A stretch of 64,000 bases of DNA from Protonemura montana (taxonomy: Eukaryota > Arthropoda > Insecta > Plecoptera > Nemouridae). Positions 41,297-51,421 of this stretch are shown here, one piece after another (position 1 is the stretch's first letter; each line of letters begins with the position of its first letter). The notes beneath the pieces were generated by a model. That model was not told where the DNA came from and made no database searches. It saw only the letters and a program-made list of their open reading frames with translations. The position numbers and the translations under genes were made by a program. The DNA lies in assembly GCA_947568835.1 (NCBI GenBank), contig OX387605.1, positions 3,720,001 through 3,784,000 of the forward strand, written 5' to 3'.

Positions 41297-44096
41297 GAAG
41301 TATGGCGGCTGTACACAGTGCTCCTGGTCTGTCGTTCATAATGCTCGGTAAATACCCCGCCTACCACCCTCAGCGCATTATTTATTTGCCAGCGCGCACG
41401 GGTGGCAGACTCAGGTAGGTGCGTTACGCACAGCACTCTTCCATGATGAGTGCGTTCACACCCACGCCATGCAACGCCTCCCCACGCGTTTCACTGCATT
41501 GATTTCCGATCCCCCGGCCTGGCGTACACTGTCCACATTGAACCTCCCGTCGGCGACGAAAAAATGCGCACATTTCACAATGCAACCAATGAAGCACATA
41601 ATAATGGCTGACTTTCTCCATCCACGACGGGCATGGGGGAAATGAGGTGATTTGCATTCTCGCAGGGAGTCTAAGGGATCCTTTTATGGGGATACTGCGA
41701 GCTGATCTTTGGCGGAAAACGCAATCGAATGGATGTTATCCAGGATCCCATCTTCATTGCCCGAGCGCTCATGGAGCGTAATCGATGGGATTATTTATAA
41801 TACTGGCAATTGTCTTTAAACTGATACTAATGTGAGTTTCATGTGCTCAGAAAGTTTGGATGCACTTGTATATTTATGATGCATGTGCAAAGCATGAGTT
41901 TCGGACCGTTCGACTTGACTTTGATGTGTTGGTTTGACTGTGCAACGAGATTCACCAGGCAAACTGTTTGCCTTCGCGGGCAGGGCGTTGTCGATCTGAC
42001 AGTGAAATGAGCGAGCTCTCCGCCAGCAGTTGCAGCGATCTGACTGCAGATGAGATCTTCTTGTGTTTTCTTGTAATTGTCTGGGAGTGTGCTCGAGATT
42101 GAATTCTTTGTCTGCATTGTCTGCGGGCATGGCTTGAAAAATATTACTATAACCAACCAGCCGAGGCATCCGCTCTCAGACATTGCCGTAATTTATTGCC
42201 CCAGCATCAACATGAGAACTTAAAAATTTATATAAAATTTCAAGTTCAAGAGATAGCAAAAAATCTGAATAATGAAAGAGAAAAAAAAACTAATTCAATT
42301 ATAGCATACTTTAAGTCCAATAACGTGGCAGAATGTAAACGTATGGTAATATATTTCACACACCTCTTGATGAGGGACAAGAGTTCTATCGTGTGGAACT
42401 CAATTATTGCTTCTACCTGCTTCGATTTTAGACAGGTGCATATTTGTATTTGTGAAGAGCTGGACTGAAAGGGTTCTGCTTTATGACTTCGAAGACAAGC
42501 CCGGCGTCTCGCTCCCTTCCGGTGCCCATCACGACTCATCTGCGTGCTCACCACAGGCCGCGTTACTTTATTAAAATGCACGCTCCCAATCGTGATATTC
42601 GCGTTTAGTCGGCAAATTTAACAGCAAATCGCACGAAAATAAAACCCGGGATAGGAAATTGCGATACATGAGCTGATATATCAATCTCACGTTCTGCGAC
42701 CTCGAGTAATCTGACCACCTATATGCACCCACACACGACAAGCATGTTTGTTCCTATTCCCCATGCTCTTTCATGCTTTCATGAGTCACGGGCTTAGATG
42801 TCATCTCCGGTCCCGGACACGCAGACACAAAGTATCAGGTGTTTCCTCTGTTCTGTTCGTCACACTAGGCTACCCTCTAGTGTCTTCCTCCTGGCAGCTT
42901 CGGGGCAGCATCCTTCAAAGCAAGCCCACCTTGCAAGTGTCTGCTCACTTAGACAATGAACCCGTGATTAAGAGTGGATTTATCAAATATAAGTGCCTCT
43001 CAGTTACGCCCTTTATAGAAACTCTGTCTCAGTGTTATTGAGAATTGTATTGATAGCGTATCATGCCATAGGGCAAAGTTTGTGTCCAATGGTAAGGAGA
43101 TCAATGATTCGCTAGGTCCAAGTCCTGATGGCTCTTTCCCTGCACTAAGAACCATGCAATGCCGAGTCCCTGGATACGAACCAACCTCACTAGTTAGGAA
43201 TGTAGGCAATAATTCAGATTGTGCAATTGCACAATAGAAGGTACGTACACACTGGTTGATGCGAGTGAATTGCAGCACAGTGGGAATCGCTCTGTATATT
43301 ATGCATGCGGACAAATGTAGGTACACACAGCGAAACAATGTCCAACACAATGTCCAAAACAATGTCGACATTTCACGAGACTGTCTAATTGCTTTCGAAT
43401 TGCTTTGTACGACTTCACAACAAGCATTATTCCTCCGGCAAACAGGATCGATGCGTTTGACGAAAGAGAATAACCCTACCCGAACCAGACTTGGGACTTG
43501 AACTATGTTTGCATTCTAGAAACCATTTTGGCTATTTGTGTAAGAGTTTACGATGATAGAGTTTATAATCTAGGTTAATTGGCGGTCGATTCGCCGGGTT
43601 CGTACTGTGATTTTTAGTTCGATATGAAAATGTGACTTAACACTGCAGTCCACCCGTAGTTATCGTGTGCAGTTTTACCAAAAAGAAACTTTGGAAGTAG
43701 TTACCTGAAAATAGAACTGCAATCGCATGTCTGCTGATGATTAACCCATTGGCCCCGAGATATCCTTGCCGAATGGAGAATGTTTAGGTTTGTTTATTTT
43801 CGGCCAATAGAGCTTCGTATACCTCGGTGGGTGGACAGGGTCCCTTCGTGATCGACCGATCATATCGCTGGAAGCAATCAATATCCGGTGCTTGCCTCTC
43901 CTTAACCATGATTGATATCAGAACCTTGGACAGCAGGGGTTCCGATTTTACCAAAACGAATTGCCTCGTTGCTCGATAACGGAAAGCGAATGTTCGGACG
44001 CCCAATTTGTACTTCCAAGAAAGGTAAATATGCACGGTTTACCGACAGCAAAGTTTCAATAATCCGGCCGCAGTATTATTTTGAGGTAACACAAAA

Positions 44097-44109
44097 TGAA
44101 CAAAGCGAG
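44097..44109. repeat. Left target-site duplication of Penelope-like element
   Basis: TGAACAAAGCGAG, repeated with one mismatch (TGAACAACGCGAG) at 45649-45661, directly outside the two ends of the element. The mismatch fits an old insertion. Confidence 0.75.
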
Positions 44110-44352
44110 ACAAAAACTATTTAAACTGGGTTTTGAATGCTAAGTGAAGAACATCTAAATTTCCCAACGTTTCGTAACTTGTACCTGTTACTTTATCAAG
44201 GGTAAAAGCAGTCCTGACAATTTTCCGATAACAAAAGAACCACAAATAAATATAACAATTACCTAGTACATGCATCTACATGCATCTAAATAAAATAATC
44301 AGGGTCAATAATTAAAAAAACTAACATATTTTGTATTTTTGGAATTTTGATG

Positions 44353-44396
44353 CCAAAACATCAAGAAAAGATGTTCAGCTTTTCTTGATGTTTTGG
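44353..44396. repeat. 18-bp perfect inverted repeat inside the Penelope-like element
   Basis: Arms at 44353-44370 and 44379-44396 are exact reverse complements, separated by an 8-nt loop. The hairpin lies between the left arm of the element and the start of the protein remnant. Confidence 0.9.
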
Positions 44397-44401
44397 TTAT
44401 T

Positions 44402-45295
44402 AGAAAAGAAGATGGCTCATTAGGGCACACAGTCTACGGAAAGAAAACAAACACAAACACGCAGATTTATGTCACCATCCTAGCCAAAAACATGGGGTGC
44501 CAAACACATTAGCGACCAGATCAGCGAGATTAACTGATGAGGAACACTAGGCGGAAGAAAAGGAAACACTTAGGACAAATGTTCAACAGAATGGCTATAA
44601 AATCAAAGATATAAGAAAAGGAGGTACAAAAAAAAGTGGACAGGTTAAAAAATAAAGGAAATAGTGAAATAAACGCTGAAATAATTGAAAAGGGAATTAG
44701 TGAAAGCAGCTTAAAAGAAAAACAAATCCATCGCAGTTTTATAATGTAATGTAATGTAATGTAAGTAATTTCGTAAAATCAGATTTTTACAGCATTTAAA
44801 GCAGATAGAAAAATAAGTACAATGGTCAGACCAGTGAAGGATCAGGTTCATTTAGAATACAAATGCGTTTATGAAGTAAGTTGTGAGTGTGGAAACATGT
44901 ACATAGGAGAAACAGGTAGGAAAATTAGCACAAGAGTCAAGGAACACGAAAGACACATAAGATTAACAAAACAGTCTAGCAGTGTTGGGGGAAAAAAAGA
45001 GACTTAAATCAATCAGCTTGTGCAGAAAACGGGAATGAGTTTCAACACCACATTCAAATAAAAAGGATTTTATGTCGAGATGATAGGAAATTCACTAGAA
45101 AAGTCAGAGAAGCAAAAAAAAATTAAAAAACAGCCCAATAAATTCAATAAAGATGATAGTTTTCAACTAGATGGAGCATGGGGAACAGTTTTGCAACAGA
45201 AAAATGGAATAGAGAATATCATTGAGGAGGTAGAAGAAGAAGTCAGCACACAGGATCTAGAAGAAAATATTTGGACAGGTAGATTTTCGAACTAA
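44402..45295 (+). pseudogene. Broken Penelope-type reverse transcriptase tail and GIY-YIG endonuclease
   Basis: The first segment, from 44402, reads EDGSLGHTVYGKKT, a hallmark of the C-terminal region of Penelope-type reverse transcriptases. It hits a stop near 44509 and the homology continues in another frame (ARLTDEEH, then a stop, then TLRTNVQQNGYKIKDIR). A later open frame (44822-45007) holds the endonuclease core CGNMYIGETGRKI with a downstream RVKEHERHI segment. After another break, 45080-45295 is a Lys/Asn-rich tail. I see several stops and at least two frame changes, so no functional protein is made. The family call rests on motif recognition, without alignment. Confidence 0.75.
44742..44763. 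repeat. (TAATG)n pentanucleotide repeat
   Basis: Just over four TAATG units inside the Penelope-like element, between the protein remnants. Confidence 0.9.
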
Positions 45296-45648
45296 ATTTA
45301 ATGAATAAGGAAATTTGGATTATATCACATAAAGTAAGGACAACCTCAAAAAATTGGCGTCTTTTCAACACACATAATTGGTTAGTAAAAACGCCAATTT
45401 GTTCGGGGTTATATTTCCGAAAGTACAAAATATATTATTTTTTCAATTGTTGACCATGATTATTTTAGTTAGATGCATTTAGGATGCTTGAACTAGGTAA
45501 TTGTAAGCATTTTTTGTAGTTTTTTGTGGTTTTAACGTCGGAAATTTAGTTGTTCTTGACTTAGCATTCAAAACACAGTTTAAATAGTTATTGTCAAAAC
45601 TAGTATTAAGGTTAGATAAAATACACATGAGTCTAAAAACTATCATAG

Positions 45649-45661
45649 TGAACAACGCGAG
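45649..45661. repeat. Right target-site duplication of Penelope-like element
   Basis: TGAACAACGCGAG, one mismatch from the left copy at 44097-44109. Confidence 0.75.
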
Positions 45662-46586
45662 GTTTGTACCCACCTATGAAAGACCTCGAGACGAATGGCA
45701 TGAGAATGCAGCCACGGTTCTGTTGATAGAGTTGACGACTTCAAAGTAGTTCCACGTAGTATTTTATGCAACTTTTTTATGCTCAGAAGAGAACATGTTT
45801 TACACAGAAATGAGTGTGTCGCCGTGCGCGCTGCCATTTGTTATGCAAATGCCCATCGATATTTGCTCAAGCGGCAAGGAAGGATTATTATTCCTCTTTT
45901 TCAACGGACTAGATGGCTCATTACTCACCGATCTTTGACAGAGGCGCAATGTTTAGGGGCGTGCACTGCGTTCCACTAGGAAAACGAGCGTGCATTGCTA
46001 TGCAGGAAATCAGAATCGGCTGCATGCCCACTTGTAATTGCGACCCTTCAGTTTAAAAGTGCCAGCGAGAAATGATGACTGCGGTCTCTGTTTTCTCCGA
46101 GCATGGTTATTATGGAATATTTAAGACACGGCATTAGGTGACGCTGATTGTTGCAAATGAATTACCCTGTATATGAGCGTTTGTGTACTATTAGTGGTAG
46201 TAGCTTGGATCGTATAAGCCATTAGCTAATGGATACTCCAAAATTCTGTGGGCTCAATAACCCTCTATATCGAATGGCCTGAAGCAGTGATAGCAGCGAT
46301 AGGGCCAAGTAATTTAGCGGCGGAAAGCCTCGGCAACGCACAGTAACCTATATTCAAGCCATGATTAAGTACATGTGCGTGCACGACGAAAATGTACGTA
46401 CACGTTGCGTGTTACTTTCCAGTCGTGTACTTAGGTGACCATGAAATGTCCCACTTATAGGAAACAGTGTTCCTCGCCCCCGCGACAGAATCGAGGGTTT
46501 TCTTGAATTAAACCACCGTCAATTCCCCGCCATATGAGTTCCCACATAACATAGGTGCGACATTTCTGTCAGAATAAGCGTCTTAC
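45662..46586. other. Stretch without recognisable genes
   Basis: I see nothing that I can support between the Penelope-like insertion and the donor of the signal-peptide exon. It is probably the 5' end of intron 1 of the minus-strand EGF gene. Confidence 0.55.
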
Positions 46587-46689
46587 CTTGAAAGGCAGCC
46601 TCAAACAAGGTGTTATCCAAGTCGCTGGCCGCCGCGACGGAGACGGCAACGGCGACGCTGACCCACACGAGACACGCAAGTGGCGGCAT
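46587..46689 (-). CDS. Signal-peptide first exon, probably of the EGF-domain gene
   Basis: On the minus strand an ATG at 46689-46687 opens 34 codons plus one base and ends at a strong donor (CAAG then GTAAGA). The peptide starts MPPLACLVWV, continues with a Val/Ala-rich hydrophobic core and ends ASDLDNTLFEAAFQ. This is a textbook secretory signal with likely cleavage after the Ala run. The exon ends in phase 1. The next phase-1 acceptor on this strand that opens a recognisable secreted domain is the EGF exon at 9849, and the joined codon gives Gly at the border. The link implies a 36.7-kb intron and is an inference; a different partner exon is possible. A CpG-rich block just upstream (about 46860-47180) would suit its promoter. 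Confidence 0.65.
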
Positions 46690-46859
46690 TGTCAAAGCAA
46701 TCCACCACCTAAGACCCGATCACTCGAGGAGACACATCCACGCTCGCCAGGCCAACGAATCTAACAGGAACCCAAGGATCTGTCACACAGGGTATTCACA
46801 CGCACACACCGCGCTTTTCCCCGCAGAACGGGCGGCCACACGCTAGAATCTCACTGGGT

Positions 46860-47180
46860 ACACCCCCGTGCATTCACCGCCGCTCACGACGGCCATTCGG
46901 TCGCATACCGCACTCGCGTCGCGACGTGGGAAACAAGCGACGACGTCGAATTACACACAGAGTTGTGTGATGCAAAGATCCGCCGCGACGAGCGATCCAA
47001 AATGGCATCCGACCCGTGCACTCTGCTGCTGCTCTCTCGACTAACTCCGTGCTTCGCCGCGAGGGCTACCGATGCCGCCGCCGACGCCGTTCGATCGCCG
47101 CCGAGCGACGTCGCGGCGGCGTCGACCGACGACGTGACCTGACAGGCAGCGACGCTTACTACGCTGCGGCGACGCAGGGA
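46860..47180 (-). promoter_or_regulatory. CpG-rich block upstream of the signal-peptide exon
   Basis: This block is dense in CpG, with many CGACG and GCCG steps, unlike the AT-rich flanks. It lies 170-490 bp upstream of the minus-strand ATG at 46689 and downstream of the two-DOMON gene's stop codon (47449). The position suggests the promoter or 5' leader of the EGF gene. No TATA box was identified. Confidence 0.4.
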
Positions 47181-47448
47181 ACTACTCGTTACGGGAGTTG
47201 TAGCTGGTATACAACGATTTTAATGGGATACCTAGCGTCCCGAGCTATGGTGGGGTTCATTCATGGTATCATTTTTGTTTCCGAAAGGTTAATCATGAAA
47301 TAAATACTATGGTTTTGACTTTTTTATCGTCTTGTATTATTACATGTGTGTTAGTTTGTTGTTTTTAGGTATCTTACCTCTTTTTATAAGGGTTGTTTAG
47401 AGAGGGGGTCTCCTTCGCCGTTGTGTGTTCAGCTTATTGATCAGCCTC

Positions 47449-50400
47449 TCATACGATTGTAACGATCGGCAGAAAGGCGTCCGCCAGTTCGTATGAGTCG
47501 GCGTCGGCGTCGCCTTCCTCGGGCTCATCAATCATGCTACGATGGCGTCTCTGTGTGAACATTCCGACCTCGCTGAGGAGTCGTCCGGCGTAGCTGCCGG
47601 CGTACCCGCGGTTGTGAAAGCCGATGCCATGGGCTGGAAAATCGTTGCATGGTCAAGTGTAATCTGTTTTAGGTGCGGAGAATCGATTGCAGGTCGCCAC
47701 ATGAAACGAGAGGACGGAAAAACTTGGCACTGGGGCTGGATCGATGGTAGATCCAACTTACTTCTTAGCGTCGGCTGTCGTATTTTACATGCGCTTAAGG
47801 CGTTCGTGACTTTTGTATCAACAAAGCACCGCTACTAAAATACCTAAGAGATTGCCATTTCGTACCTGTACATTTAAAAGGGTAATTCATTGTAAAAACC
47901 GCCCTTTGCTTGTAGCTTTAAGTTGTGTACCTTTCAAGCTCGAGCCGGAAGCCATCAGCAAATGGAATTTGCTATTTGTCAAGTCGAAAACGACTCCCTC
48001 TACCGTCGTGACCGGGTCACGTGTGAATTTGCAATAGACATCGCCGCCGCTGGTCGAACCTTCGAGGAGGGCGATCCCACTCTAAAACGAGAACATGGTG
48101 GTGACTAAAAGGTCTCTTGGCAAGCACCGGTCGCTAAAGCGGGACGCACCTTCGACAATGGTCCGAGGATGCGATGATTCTTGTGCCCCTTGTTCCAAGA
48201 TGTGTATCCGTGGATGTTGGAGCCGTTCGTGGTGCACTCGACGACGCTGTCAGAACCCTAAGGAAAGATCAATCTGAATAGGGGTAGGGGTGCAAAAATC
48301 GAGGCAATGAGGTGATTTAGGGTGATTGGAGCTTCTTTTTTTTGCTATTGAATGACTTTATGAACTACTTAACAACGTCTGGCGCGCTCTTGTTTTCAGC
48401 GATAAACTTATCTATCAATATAGTCCAAAAGTGTGAACCTTAGAAGCCGAGGGAAAATATTTTTAAACGAACTTTATCTTAGGTCCAAGTTTATGAATAG
48501 AAGGACTCAACTCCCCTCAATTGCACTCTTGAGTGGACTATTGGAATTTGGAAACTTCTTCGAAGTTGGTAGTGGTCGCTAGCCAAAGAAAACTCACCAT
48601 GATGGCGTCTGTGGAGAGAGCGACGGCGACGTAGACGCTGTCTACTGCGTGTATCTCGAACTCGAACCCGGCAGTAGTCCTCCGAACAGACGCCGCTAGA
48701 GTGCACGAGTCGGTTTGAAGACAGGAGGGTGGCAACAGAAAGCACGATTTGGTATCGTTGCAGCCGCGTGCAGTGAAACCCTGAAGCCACAGAGACGACG
48801 GCCATCACTAGAGATCATCAGGGTGCGCCCAATGGAATTGGTCGTAAACAACTCTTTACTTCAAAACTTCCTGAGAAAATGCATTTTTGGCCATGCTCTA
48901 AGTACACGACCTTAATATAAGAATTAACAAAATTTCCGCAGTTAGGTCTTTTACTAGACATGCATTGCCAAATGTCTCTGAGTTGCTCACCAAAGAAACA
49001 CAACAAAAGGTGTCGTTAATATTGTCAGCAACGAAATTTTTTCGCGATTTTCGGTCATTGAAACCGAAGCAATCGAAGTGAAACCTACTTTGTGAGCCTC
49101 GTGGTCAGTGTTTGAGAGTGTGGTCAACTCGACGCCGTCGACGCCTTCCCCGGAATCGTACAAGATGTCGCTCTCGTACGTTCCGCAGATGATTAGCTCG
49201 TAGCTGTCGCTCTCGATGCTCGATGTATTGCTATTTTCCATGTTGCGGTCTTTACCCCACGATGTGTAGTCTTCTTCTTTATCTTCGTAGGTCTCGTACT
49301 CCTCGCTCGACTCGACGCCGGGCGTCGATGTCGCCGGATCGCTAGGCGATGCCGAGTTGCTGTCTTCACTCCATGATTGGTTGTCTTCTCCAGTCTCTTC
49401 GTAGGTCTCGTACTCCTCGCTCGACTCGATGCTGGGCGTCGATGTCGCCGGATCGCTAGGCGTCGCCGAGTTGGGGTTCACGAACATGCCTATGTCGGCC
49501 ATCAGACGACCGTTGCGGCTCCCCGAAGACTCGCGGTCGTGGAAGGCGATGCCATACGCTACAACGGAGGACAAGACCTTGCATGACACCACTCCACCAT
49601 GTCTCTAAACTAATTGGTAATTTATTATGGTCATGAGTTTCATTCTCTGATATTTTTTAGTCTTTCAAATATTTCCTGCAATAATACTTCTTACAATACC
49701 ACAGTATTACGAAGTACCAGGCGACTGAGAAATGATAGTGCTGAAACTTTGACTAATTGCTTATAAACACAATGTTTGTACACTGCGTCAGTTTCGGGTG
49801 TAAGATTTGGAGACTGGGGTTGCCGTTTGAAAGCTCTGAGGGCAACCGCATAGATACGGTTTGGTTGTCAGGATCTAACCTACTGTGAAGCCTCGATCCT
49901 GCGGCCACCAGCAAGTGGTACTGTCGCTTAGCCAAGTCGAACACGACGCCCTCAGCTCGCGTGAGGCTGTCTCGCGTGAACGTGCACCTGATGACGCCGT
50001 CGACGAACGACCCAGTCGCCAGGTTCACCCCGTTCTGTAGGAATACGACAATTTCATCAACACGTTAAGAACAAACAGCGAATCCTATTGAGGGTTTCTG
50101 AGGGAGTTCGAGCCAATATTTAAAAGGAGGTGGGTGGTGATATCTGTTACGGACGACCTGTCAAACATTCGCACCGTACCTACCTCTGAGACGGAGGTCT
50201 TGATGCGTGTGTTCTTCGTGCCAACGTTGAAAGACACAAAGATTTGGACGCCCTTTTCGGTAGCGTTCACGTCGTGCAAACATTCCACCACGCTGTCTTT
50301 GCCCTGCAATCCAAGGGAATCTGACATTAGGAGAAATCGGACTAAACATATGTTCAAATCTATTAAAAAACCGGCAGTATCCAGTACTATGAATCCATGA

Positions 50401-50761
50401 TTCCAGTACCATGAATGCATCATCCGAGAGTCCGACGGCGACGTATACGCTGTCGACGGCCATCATTTCAAACTGGAAGTGATCTCCGGTTGCTGAGACG
50501 GCTACCCCTGCCCTGCAGGAGCCTGATGTCAAACAGGAGTCTGGCACCAGGAAGCAGGACTTTGTCTCGTTGCATCCAGAGACGAAGGCGTCGGGCTATT
50601 TGTTAGGGGATCAGTATTAATGTTCTTCACAAAGCTTCTTTCAAGAGGGTGTTAATGGAGGATGGTCGTTTGCTTACCACATTTTTACCACCAGGTTCTT
50701 TAGGGATGACATGGCTGAGAACAGCACACGCTGAAGCGACCGTTATTATTAGCCAACGCAT
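47449..50761 (-). CDS. Secreted two-DOMON-domain protein with acidic repeat linker, 9 exons, 545 aa
   Basis: Exons, 5' to 3' on the minus strand: 50761-50678, 50595-50410, 50303-50184, 50034-49884, 49558-49089, 48780-48598, 48257-48150, 48081-47931, 47633-47449. Exon 1 is a signal peptide (MRWLIITVASACAVLS). Exons 2-4 and the start of exon 5 form DOMON domain 1: GCNETKSCFLVPDSC, DSVYVAVGLSDDAFM, GKDSVVEC, QYHLLVAAG, GIAFHD. Exon 5 continues as an acidic Ser/Thr/Pro-rich linker with two 38-residue repeats. Exons 6-9 form domain 2: GCNDTKSCFLLPPSC, GSDSVVEC, FHLLMASG, HGIGFHN, then an acidic tail. This DOMON type resembles the FRRS1/SDR2 ectodomain; such domains bind haem or other ligands. There is no membrane cytochrome part. 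The join at 49089-48780 is phase-compatible (phase 0) and no separate signal exon precedes exon 6, favouring one protein. Without that splice, exon 5 would read on to a stop at 48987. Confidence 0.8.
49251..49478 (-). repeat. Two tandem 114-bp coding repeats (38-aa acidic unit)
   Basis: Units at 49478-49365 and 49364-49251 lie in exon 5 of the two-DOMON gene and are nearly identical over much of their length. Each carries SDPATSTP, then ESSEEYETYE, then an acidic stretch ending in SW. A degenerate third unit follows (DRNMENSNTSSIESDSYEL). The DNA repeat is in frame, so copy number can change without a frameshift. Confidence 0.9.
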
Positions 50762-51421
50762 TATTTTAAGAACGAATCTAATTTTGTCCTGTTTGATAAA
50801 TAGATTTTAGATTTTGGCCGGCTCAGTCACAAGATTTAAAACATAAAAACTTGGTAAACGTGAAAGATCTTGAGTTTGCGAACTTGATTGCTAGTTTGCT
50901 GGTAGTATTTTGTGATAGCACTTTTAACCGATTTTTGCACTGTCTTTAAAGTCTACACAAGCAAATCAGTTCGGAGATCCGAAAATAATGTGCCATTTTC
51001 AGCTCATTCCATGTATCTCGATAAGATAAGCATCTAAGATACCGGCCTAGACTACTGCCCTTTTATCTGTGAAAACAGAACATACGAGCACGTATGCCAC
51101 ATTGCTGTGCGGCGGTAAACACTCCGACCATAATTTCGGAGCCCCTCCAACGTCAATGGTCAAACCAACCTCCAAACGCAATCAAACACTAGATAATCAC
51201 TCTTGCGCTGTACAATGATTATTTTAAATCTAAAGATTAACTATTACTTACGTCACATTTTTCTTTGAGCTAGGTACACAAGATGATTCAACGTTGATCC
51301 AACGATATTTCAATTTTCCGCTCAGCTGTCGGCACAAGTGGCCGGCCAATCAGCTGTTGCGCGCTCAACTGACACACTAGAATTTAAAAATAAGTTTCAT
51401 TGCTTTTCGGTTGCTTTTATT
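50762..51421. promoter_or_regulatory. Shared intergenic region between two divergent genes
   Basis: 660 bp separate the start codon of the minus-strand two-DOMON gene (50761) from the start codon of plus-strand CWF19L2 (51422). Both promoters and 5' leaders should lie here. I see AT-rich sequence and no clear TATA box or repeated operator-like motif. An open frame runs in frame upstream of the CWF19L2 ATG to 51338, but it starts with GTG, so 51422 is the first usable ATG in that frame. Confidence 0.5.

Larger units (their letters stand above)
35986..44096. other. Stretch without recognisable genes, downstream of GUSB
   Basis: About 8 kb with no supported exon on either strand. It holds a CTG run at 38991-39007 and a GGTGCT hexamer repeat at 41271-41296. 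A 181-codon minus-strand frame (36487-37032) is the longest open frame; it has no recognised domain and is probably chance. I did not find a clear AATAAA just after the GUSB stop. Confidence 0.6.
44110..45648 (+). mobile_element. Decayed Penelope-like retroelement with inverted terminal arms
   Basis: A 1.54-kb insertion bounded by a 13-bp target duplication. The left arm (about 44111-44210) and part of the right arm (about 45530-45604) are inverted copies of each other. Both match the arms of the short element at 53999-54262. Beyond the right arm, both elements share a tail of about 45 bp ending CATGAGTCTAAAAAC then (C/T)ATCAT. Between the arms are remnants of the C-terminal part of a Penelope-type protein (reverse-transcriptase tail, then a GIY-YIG endonuclease). 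Penelope-like elements are known for GIY-YIG endonucleases, inverted terminal repeats and variable target duplications, and all three are seen here. The body is too short for a full reverse transcriptase and carries stops and frame changes, so the copy is dead. Confidence 0.8.

Noticed and set aside
43784-44035. 83-codon minus-strand frame next to the Penelope-like element
   Set aside because: The wording looked protein-like, but I could not place it in any family and it has no convincing splice partners.
47002-47145. Short plus-strand frame (47 codons) starting MASDPCTLLLLSR, signal-peptide-like
   Set aside because: It sits in the CpG-rich block upstream of the opposite-strand signal exon, ends quickly and has no partner exon.
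51338-51421. Upstream extension of CWF19L2 from 51338
   Set aside because: The extension would start at GTG, which is not a usual start in animals. The ATG at 51422 is preferred.
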